DNA from: Protofrankia sp963555915
GTDB taxonomy: Bacteria; Actinomycetota; Actinomycetes; Frankiales; Frankiaceae
Assembly: GCF_963555915.1 (NCBI RefSeq)
Contig: NZ_CAUVXL010000272.1
Coordinates: 1-27,001, forward strand
DNA length: 27,001 bases
Direction: 5' to 3'
Position numbers and translations under genes: made by a program. Numbering within the stretch: position 1 is the first letter of the stretch; the number at the start of each line of letters is the position of its first letter. Positions 21,997-27,001 of the stretch are shown piece after piece. Below the pieces are notes generated by a model, which saw only the letters and a program-made list of their open reading frames with translations, had not been told where the DNA came from and did no database searches.

Positions 21997-23928
21997 GTGG
22001 TCGACGGGCACAACCGACCGCCGCTGGCTGACGTCAATGAAGATGTGACGAGCAGCGCAACCCGCCGGGCCGACACCATGGCGGCACCTGGGTCCCACTC
22101 TCCGTCTGCGGATGAGACGGGCCCGATGCCGCCGCCGGGGCCTGACACACTTCCGGTGAAGACCATGCTGGACGGCCGATACCAACTGCTGTCAGTCATG
22201 TACGCGCGTGGTCCGGTCACCCTGTGGCGCGGCGACGACCGCATCCTCGCCCGCCCCGTCGCCGTCCGCGTGGTGCAGCGCTTCAGCCCGGACGCGCACG
22301 ACTCCGCGGCGGCGGCGCATGATCGCGCCGCCGAGATGCTGTTGTCCGCAGCCATCGCCTCCGGCCGGCTGGTTCACCCGGGCGCGGCATCGACCTATGA
22401 CGCAACCTCGACCACCACCGGCGCCGGTCCGGTGTCCTACGTGGTGAGTGAATGGGTGGAGGGCACCTCCCTGCAGGCGTTGTCCGCCGAGGGCCCGCTG
22501 CGGCCGGACCAGGCCGCGACCGTGATGCTGGCCGTCGCGCGGGTGCTCGCCGCCGCCCACGAGCGCGGCATCCACCACGGCGACCTGCGGCCCAGCGACG
22601 TCATCATCTCGCACCACGGCATGGTCAAGGTGGTCGACCTCGGTACCGGCTCGGTCGTCGCCGCCCTGGAGAAAGGCGCGCACAGCCAGGTTGAACCATG
22701 GGCCGACTCCACCAACCTGGCCGCCGACGACGTCCGGGCGATGGGTGGTCTGCTGTATTCGGCGCTGACCGGACGGTGGCCGCTGGACCGCGAGTGCGGG
22801 CTACCCACAGCGCCGCCGACCAGCGACGGACGGGCGTGTTCACCCCGCCAGGTGCGGGCGGGCGTACCCCGAAACCTCGACGCGCTCACCCTCGCCACGC
22901 TCGGGGACGACCGGGCGCACCGCCCGCCGATCGCATCCGCCGCGGAGCTCGCCGAGGCCCTCGAGGAGATCGCGCCGCCCGAGGGCACCCTCGACCTCGG
23001 GCGGGTCCGCATCGACGACGAGCCGCCGATGACCCGCGCCATGGCCTCAGGGTCCCCGTCCACCGAGTACGCCGCCACCGGGCACCCGGTGGACGGTGGA
23101 CGGCAGGGTCCGGCCGGGCAGAACCCCGACCCGAACGGTGGTTACCCCAGGGGTGGCGGCTCGCGCGGCGGCAGTGCGGGAGACGCCTACCCGGTCAGCT
23201 CCGGCTATCCCGCCAACAGCGGCTATCCCAACGGCGGGCTGGAACGGTTGCCGACACAGCAGCGCGCCGCATCCCGGCGACGCGGTGCCAAAGGCTCTCC
23301 GTACTCCAAGGGGACCTCATGGTCGCCACGCCGCATCCTGGCGATCGTGGTCGCGCTTGTGGTCGCCGTAACCCTCGTCGTCGTCGCGATGACCATGCTG
23401 AACCGCGCTCCGCAAAAGAAGATCACGACCGCGCCGACACCGACCGCGTCAGCGACCACGGCGGTGGGTGTCGTTCTCAAGCCCACCGTCGCGGCGTTCG
23501 ACCCCCAGGGATCTGACGGCGACGAGAACAACAGCGATGCGCCGAAGGCGATCGATGGGAATCCAGCCACGTCCTGGACGACGAGTGGCTATAACAACAC
23601 CGACGGCAGGCAGTTCGGCGGGCTGCCCAAGAGCGGGGTAGGTCTCCGGCTGGACTTTGGCCAGCCCGTCATCGTCCGCGACATGACGATCACATTTGGC
23701 GGTGGTCCAACCTCGTTTGAGCTACGGGCCGGTGATGCAGCGGTCAACGACATAAACGGCTACCCGGTTGTCGTCTCCGAGGCCGCTGCCCCAGCCGGCA
23801 CAGCCACCACCGTGTCGGTCCCGGCGACAGCCGCCCACCAGTACTGGGTCGTGTGGCTGACCAAGCTGCCGACGGCTTCAGACGGGCGCTTCAAGGGTTC
23901 GATCGTCGACGTGTCCTTCCACTCGTAG
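21997..23928 (+). CDS. Membrane pseudokinase with extracytoplasmic discoidin-like domain (MviN partner)
   Basis: A 643-aa single-pass protein. Residues about 57-330 follow the Ser/Thr kinase fold, but key residues are lost. The Gly-rich loop is MYARGPVTLWRG, the ATP-binding Lys is Arg 91 (VAVRVV), the catalytic loop reads HHGDLRPSDV (Asp 196 kept, Lys and Asn replaced), and DFG is DLG (214-216). It is probably catalytically dead. A Gly/Pro/Ser linker (350-445) leads to one membrane helix (about 447-467), a Thr/Pro stalk, and a domain at about 495-643 (FDPQGSDGDENNSDAPKAIDGNPATSW...) like F5/8 type C folds. This is the C-terminal half of mycobacterial Rv3910, where the pseudokinase, phosphorylated by PknB, binds FhaA to restrain MurJ (known there; inferred here). 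The start is GTG 21997 with GGAGG 4 nt upstream; 108 nt after murJ. Confidence 0.85.
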   Translation: MVDGHNRPPLADVNEDVTSSATRRADTMAAPGSHSPSADETGPMPPPGPDTLPVKTMLDGRYQLLSVMYARGPVTLWRGDDRILARPVAVRVVQRFSPDAHDSAAAAHDRAAEMLLSAAIASGRLVHPGAASTYDATSTTTGAGPVSYVVSEWVEGTSLQALSAEGPLRPDQAATVMLAVARVLAAAHERGIHHGDLRPSDVIISHHGMVKVVDLGTGSVVAALEKGAHSQVEPWADSTNLAADDVRAMGGLLYSALTGRWPLDRECGLPTAPPTSDGRACSPRQVRAGVPRNLDALTLATLGDDRAHRPPIASAAELAEALEEIAPPEGTLDLGRVRIDDEPPMTRAMASGSPSTEYAATGHPVDGGRQGPAGQNPDPNGGYPRGGGSRGGSAGDAYPVSSGYPANSGYPNGGLERLPTQQRAASRRRGAKGSPYSKGTSWSPRRILAIVVALVVAVTLVVVAMTMLNRAPQKKITTAPTPTASATTAVGVVLKPTVAAFDPQGSDGDENNSDAPKAIDGNPATSWTTSGYNNTDGRQFGGLPKSGVGLRLDFGQPVIVRDMTITFGGGPTSFELRAGDAAVNDINGYPVVVSEAAAPAGTATTVSVPATAAHQYWVVWLTKLPTASDGRFKGSIVDVSFHS

Positions 23929-23961
23929 GGCCACGGTCCCCCGCCCCCGGGCCGTCGTCCG

Positions 23962-24693
23962 ATGACCACGTCCGAACCGTCCGCGGGTGAAGCGTCCACG
24001 TCTGAAGCGCCCGCGGGTGAAGCGCCCGCAGGTGCGGTCGGCGACACTGCGCTCTCTCCTGCGCCAGAACAGGCCGAACAGGACCGGGACCTGCTCCGCC
24101 GGCATCTCGACGGCGATCCGGACGCGTTCGCCGCGCTGGTTCGGGCCCACGGCAACCGCATGTGGACGGTGGCGGTCGGCATGCTACGCGACCGCGAGGA
24201 CGCCGCTGACACCGTCCAGGAGGCCATGCTCTGCGCCTACCGCGGTGCCGCGACATTCCGGGGTGAGGCGTCGGTGGCTACCTGGCTGCACCGCATCGTG
24301 GTCAACGCCTGCCTGGACCGGCTGCGTCGCCGGGCGGCTCGACCACAGGTTCGGCTGCCCACAGACGGCGAAGGCGAACTGGCCGAACCGCGCGACGCCA
24401 TGGCCGAGGGTGAGACCAGGCTCGCTGTCGACGCCGCACTCAGCCGGCTGCCCGAAGCGCTACGGCTGGCGGTGGTGCTGGTCGACGTCCTGGGGTATTC
24501 GGTCGCGGATGCGGCCGCGCTGCTCGCCGTGCCGGTGGGCACAGTGAAAAGCCGGTGCGCGCGAGGACGCACAAAGCTGGCTGTAATGCTCGACTACCTG
24601 CGTCCTGGGAACCCTACGGCGCTCGATTCCGTCAGTCAGAGCAGGCACGTCAATGCATCCGACGCGGCCGGAGGAGGTGACCAGCGATGGTAG
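23962..24693 (+). CDS. ECF RNA polymerase sigma factor, SigM-like
   Basis: Directs RNA polymerase to stress promoters when released by its anti-sigma. The product has 243 aa. Region 2 covers about 52-122 (DAFAALVRAHGNRMWTVAVGMLRDREDAADTVQEAML..FRGEASVATWLHRIVVNACLDRLRRR) and region 4 about 155-212 (LPEALRLAVVLVDVLGYSVADAAALLAVPVGTVKSRCARGRTKL). There is no region 3, as expected for ECF factors. An Ala/Glu/Pro-rich N-terminal extension of 40 residues with EAPAGEAPAG repeats is unusual for the family; ATG 23962 is the first start, and an internal start would shorten it. The M. tuberculosis equivalent by position is sigM (Rv3911). It ends 7 nt inside the anti-sigma gene, 33 nt after the pseudokinase. 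Confidence 0.93.
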   Translation: MTTSEPSAGEASTSEAPAGEAPAGAVGDTALSPAPEQAEQDRDLLRRHLDGDPDAFAALVRAHGNRMWTVAVGMLRDREDAADTVQEAMLCAYRGAATFRGEASVATWLHRIVVNACLDRLRRRAARPQVRLPTDGEGELAEPRDAMAEGETRLAVDAALSRLPEALRLAVVLVDVLGYSVADAAALLAVPVGTVKSRCARGRTKLAVMLDYLRPGNPTALDSVSQSRHVNASDAAGGGDQRW

Positions 24694-25685
24694 CTGATCA
24701 ACATCCGGATGTTGAGCGCCTCGACGCCTATGCCGAGGGCGACCATTCGCCATCCGGCGTGGCCCTGCATGTCGGGGCCTGCCCGCAGTGCCGCGAAACC
24801 GTGACCGCGCTGCGGCAGGTGCGTCGGGATCTCGCGGCGCTCGCGTCGGTGACGATGCCCGAGGATGTCGCCGAGAGGCTGCGCGCCGCCCTGATTTCGG
24901 AGCAGGACGGTCAGCACCGCAATAGTCAGCACCGCAATGGCCAGCACCGGGATGGGCAGCACCGGGATGGCCGCAACCCGGCCGCCGGCCAACGGACACT
25001 GTCGAGATCATGGCGACCGGGGCGGATTCCAACCCGGGTTCCGACCCGGCCCCCGGGGATCCCGGCGTGGTTCACAGCGGCGGCCTGCCTGATCGTCGTG
25101 GTGGGCATGGTCAGCTTCGTGGTAACGCTGGCCCACCATCCCGCTCAGAGCACCGCCAGTGAGGCCAGCAGCCGGCTGGCGGCACCACTGCCGGCGCGGG
25201 CGGCCGCACCGCTGACGGCGCGGGCGCCGCGTTCTACCGCGGGAGACAGCTCCGCTGGCGAGATTGCACCCGGTGCGGTCGCCGACACGGCCTCAGCCAT
25301 CCTCGCGCATACCGGGCGCCCGGTGACCATGGCCGAGATTCCCCAGCACGCACTCGATCTGGTGACCGGACGGATACCGGGAACGCTCCGGGTGTCACTG
25401 CACGAAGACGGCGCTGCCACGACCGATCCATCCGCCGCGGTCGCGTCTGTCATCACCGAGATGACCCAACCGGACCTGCGCTTGTGCTACGTCACCCTGG
25501 CCGCGCAGACGGGCGGGACCATCGCCGCACTCGATCTGGTGACCTTCAACGGGCAGCCGGCCGTGCTGGTCGTCCTGTCCAGCCCGAATGACACCGACCA
25601 ACTGCAGGTGGCCGTGCTCGACGAGCGGTGCAACGTCACCAACATGACGGCGGCCCTGTGGTACAGCACAACCGCTTCCCGATAA
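24687..25685 (+). CDS. Membrane anti-sigma factor with zinc-binding ZAS motif
   Basis: Holds the adjacent sigma factor at the membrane. The product has 332 aa. The N-terminal anti-sigma domain contains HVGACPQC, giving His 28, Cys 32 and Cys 35 of the HxxxCxxC motif. The QHRNG/QHRDG repeats (76-95) follow, then a basic linker and one membrane helix at about 128-148. The extracytoplasmic part of about 180 residues has no motif I recognise; it contains LRVSLHEDGAATTDPSAAVASV and a single pair of Cys (LRLCYVTLA and DERCNVTN) that might form a disulfide. ATG 24687 has GGAGGAGG upstream and overlaps the sigma stop by 7 nt, so translation is coupled. ZAS proteins can be thiol-redox switches; whether this one is cannot be told from sequence. 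Confidence 0.88.
   Translation: MVADQHPDVERLDAYAEGDHSPSGVALHVGACPQCRETVTALRQVRRDLAALASVTMPEDVAERLRAALISEQDGQHRNSQHRNGQHRDGQHRDGRNPAAGQRTLSRSWRPGRIPTRVPTRPPGIPAWFTAAACLIVVVGMVSFVVTLAHHPAQSTASEASSRLAAPLPARAAAPLTARAPRSTAGDSSAGEIAPGAVADTASAILAHTGRPVTMAEIPQHALDLVTGRIPGTLRVSLHEDGAATTDPSAAVASVITEMTQPDLRLCYVTLAAQTGGTIAALDLVTFNGQPAVLVVLSSPNDTDQLQVAVLDERCNVTNMTAALWYSTTASR
24912..24971 (+). repeat. 15-bp in-frame tandem repeat in the anti-sigma gene
   Basis: Four 15-bp units of the CAGCACCGCAATGGC type encode QHRNS, QHRNG, QHRDG, QHRDG. They lie in the cytoplasmic linker between the ZAS domain and the membrane helix. Histidine-rich repeats near a zinc site are noteworthy, but no metal role is shown. 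Confidence 0.9.
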
Positions 25686-25695
25686 TGACCTTTCC

Positions 25696-25798
25696 CCGGC
25701 CGAAGGCGGCGCGATGATGCTCTTACGCGCCGCCGGCGGCCCCACCCAGGCCAACCCGGCCGAAGGCGGCGCGATGATGCTCGTACGCGCCGCCGGCG
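25696..25798. repeat. 60-bp structured repeat, two tandem units (copy B)
   Basis: Two units start at 25696 and 25756, exactly 60 bp apart, and differ at one position over their first 43 bases. Each forms a hairpin with the perfect 9-bp arms GGCGGCGCG / CGCGCCGCC (25705-25713 with 25726-25734; 25765-25773 with 25786-25794) and a 12-nt loop containing CTCTTA or CTCGTA. The unit is homologous to the one at 8084-8171, including GGCCCCAC after the hairpin, and the stem bases that differ between loci differ in pairs. The array lies between the anti-sigma gene and the trxB promoter and may end the sigma operon transcript. Confidence 0.85.
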
Positions 25799-25836
25799 AT
25801 CTCAAGTAGATCTAGCCGGACCGTGACCGGTGCCCC

Positions 25837-25863
25837 GGGAATCGGGCGCGCAGTGGGACGGTT
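25837..25863 (+). promoter_or_regulatory. SigR/SigH-type promoter of trxB
   Basis: GGGAAT at 25837-25842 and GTT at 25861-25863 are separated by exactly 18 nt, matching the thiol-stress sigma consensus GGGAA(T/C)-N18-GTT known from Streptomyces SigR and mycobacterial SigH. Transcription would begin near 25870, giving a leader of about 50 nt before the trxB GTG. trxBA is a classic SigR target. The site is not expected to be read by the upstream SigM-like factor. Confidence 0.8.
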
Positions 25864-25921
25864 GTGGCAGGCGCACGGCCTCACCGGCAACGGCCGGCGA
25901 CCCGAAAGGACAGGTGGAGAT

Positions 25922-26932
25922 GTGACCGCGCAGAGCAGCGGGCTCGGATCGAACGATCCGGATGTGCGCGACGTCGTGATCATCGGATCCGGCCCGGCCG
26001 GCTATACCGCGGCGATATACACGGCGCGCGCGAACCTGCGCCCGCTGGTCTTCGAGGGTGCCGTCTCAGCCGGAGGCGCGCTGATGACCACGACGGAGGT
26101 GGAGAACTTCCCGGGCTTTCCCGAGGGCATCCAGGGCCCCGAACTCATGGAGGGCATCCGGCGCCAGGCCGAACGGTTCGGCGCGGAACTCATTGCCGAC
26201 GACGTCACCGAGGTCGATCTGCGGGCCGACCCGAAAATCATCACCGTCTCGGACAAGACATACCTCGCCCGCACTGTGATCATCGCCACCGGCTCCTCCT
26301 ACCGCATGCTGGGCCTCGCGGACGAGGCCCGCCTCCTCGGCCACGGCGTGTCGGCATGCGCGACCTGTGATGGGTTCTTCTTCAGGGACCAGGACATCAT
26401 CGTCGTCGGTGGCGGTGACTCGGCCTTGGAAGAGGCAACGTTCCTGACCCGTTTCGGCCGGTCCGTGACGATCATCCACCGGCGAGACCGACTGCGGGCA
26501 AGTGCGATCATGCAGGAACGCGCGCTAGCCAACCCGAAGATCCGTTTTCGGTGGAACGCCGTGGTCGAGGCCATCCTCGGCGACGACACGGTCACCGGCG
26601 TCACAGTGCGCGACACCGTGACTGGCGAGACGGACGATATCCCCGCGACCGGCCTGTTCGTCGCCATCGGCCACGAGCCTCGGTCGGAGCTTGTTCGTGG
26701 GCAGCTCAAGCTCGACGAGGCCGGGTACATCGTGGTGGACCATCCCTTGACCACTACCAACCTTTCAGGCGTCTTCGCCTGCGGTGACGTCGTCGACCAC
26801 ATCTACCGGCAGGCCGTCACGGCGGCGGGCACCGGGTGCGCAGCAGCGCTGGATGCGGAGCGTTGGCTGGCCGCACGCGAAGGCGAAGGCGAACAGGTAC
26901 CACGGGCACCCGCCGAGACGGTCACGCAGTGA
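25922..26932 (+). CDS. trxB: Thioredoxin reductase (NADPH, FAD)
   Basis: Reduces thioredoxin with NADPH in the cytoplasm. The product has 336 aa, normal for the low-molecular-weight type. The FAD site GSGPAGYTAAIY begins at 22, the redox-active pair is CATC (Cys 146, Cys 149), and the NADPH site GGGDSALEEATFL begins at 163, followed by IHRRDRLRAS. The C-terminal FAD contact is GVFACGDVVDHIYRQAVTAAGTGCAAALDAERWL. The start is GTG 25922 with AGGTGGAG upstream; the open frame before it includes the promoter and is not coding. It is transcribed from its own SigR-like promoter. It ends 69 nt before the right edge, where a Shine-Dalgarno for the next gene (trxA by convention) appears. Confidence 0.97.
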   Translation: MTAQSSGLGSNDPDVRDVVIIGSGPAGYTAAIYTARANLRPLVFEGAVSAGGALMTTTEVENFPGFPEGIQGPELMEGIRRQAERFGAELIADDVTEVDLRADPKIITVSDKTYLARTVIIATGSSYRMLGLADEARLLGHGVSACATCDGFFFRDQDIIVVGGGDSALEEATFLTRFGRSVTIIHRRDRLRASAIMQERALANPKIRFRWNAVVEAILGDDTVTGVTVRDTVTGETDDIPATGLFVAIGHEPRSELVRGQLKLDEAGYIVVDHPLTTTNLSGVFACGDVVDHIYRQAVTAAGTGCAAALDAERWLAAREGEGEQVPRAPAETVTQ

Positions 26933-26964
26933 GCGCCGGCGACAGTCACGGATTCCGGATGCCC

Positions 26965-26977
26965 TAAGAGCGCCCGG
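26965..26977 (+). repeat. 3'-end motif TAAGAGCGCCCGG after trxB
   Basis: This 13-mer starts 33 nt after the trxB stop. TAAGAGCGCCCG also occurs at the ino1 stop (10759-10770, plus) and at the DUF5318 stop (8171-8160, minus). A one-base variant, TAAGAGCGACCGG, is at the mannosyltransferase stop (1434-1422, minus). In those three cases its TAA is the stop codon; here it is not. Confidence 0.8.
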
Positions 26978-26994
26978 CAATAGGGGGGTGGATC

Positions 26995-27000
26995 AAGGAG
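26995..27000 (+). promoter_or_regulatory. Shine-Dalgarno of the next gene, cut by the window edge
   Basis: AAGGAG stands at the very end of the window, 63 nt after the trxB stop. It is most likely the ribosome site of trxA, which normally follows trxB in Actinobacteria; the start codon is outside the window. Confidence 0.5.
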
Positions 27001-27001
27001 C

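Noticed and set aside
22437..23078. Minus-strand open frame opposite the pseudokinase
   Set aside because: Ser/Arg/Ala-rich antisense composition with no start context, overlapping a well-supported gene.

Overview
The window reads as a chromosomal segment of a GC-rich actinobacterium, most likely Frankia or a close relative. That assignment is inferred from codon use, gene content and gene order; no marker in the window proves the genus. It is housekeeping DNA of the type that lies near the replication origin in Actinobacteria. It carries the rpsF-ssb-rpsR block, a ponA-type penicillin-binding protein, inositol-phosphate synthase, the CCA enzyme, NUDIX, DUF6049, MurJ, a pseudokinase, an ECF sigma/anti-sigma pair and trxB. 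As I recall, Streptomyces keeps these genes on one side of the origin, whereas Mycobacterium tuberculosis has them in two blocks on opposite sides. This window follows the Streptomyces-like arrangement. A run of 584 Ns (1686-2269) marks a draft assembly gap inside a membrane glycosyltransferase gene.

Layout. Positions 1-8570 are all on the minus strand. In transcription order they are a DUF5318 zinc-ribbon protein, a class A PBP, a GT87 glycosyltransferase, a PIG-V-type mannosyltransferase (ATGA overlap with GT87), then rpsF-ssb-rpsR behind an SD-sequestering leader. Positions 8892-10761 (plus strand) hold a PadR regulator, a possible 26-aa small ORF and ino1, closed by a strong hairpin. Positions 10905-15099 (minus strand) hold an MFS permease and an accessory-looking block of a VapBC-like toxin-antitoxin pair and a secreted formylglycine-type sulfatase, followed by the hairpin that closes cca. 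From 15115 to 16812 cca (minus) and a NUDIX gene (plus) diverge. From 16812 to the end, on the plus strand, come NUDIX, DUF6049, murJ, pseudokinase, sigM-like, anti-sigma and trxB, many of them overlapping by 4-7 nt. A candidate Shine-Dalgarno of a further gene (probably trxA) lies at the right edge.

How the genes fit together. Much of the window concerns the cell envelope: lipid II flipping (MurJ), its probable regulator (pseudokinase with an extracytoplasmic domain), peptidoglycan polymerisation (PBP), polyprenyl-mannose-dependent transferases, inositol phosphate for phosphatidylinositol lipids, and an ECF sigma/ZAS anti-sigma pair. trxB sits behind a textbook SigR/SigH-type promoter (GGGAAT-N18-GTT), which points to thiol-stress control.

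The less expected content is non-coding. A 60-bp tandem structured repeat occurs at two distant places (8084-8171 and 25696-25798) with three compensatory base-pair changes in its stem. A motif TAAGAGCG(C/A)CCG recurs at gene 3' ends. Short tandem repeats are frequent, several of them in frame. DnaA-box-like sites lie at 13099-13127 and 17393-17443. Several genes lack a Shine-Dalgarno and have a TANNNT box 6-7 nt before the start codon, as expected for leaderless transcripts. I found no tRNA, rRNA, CRISPR array, transposase or prophage.
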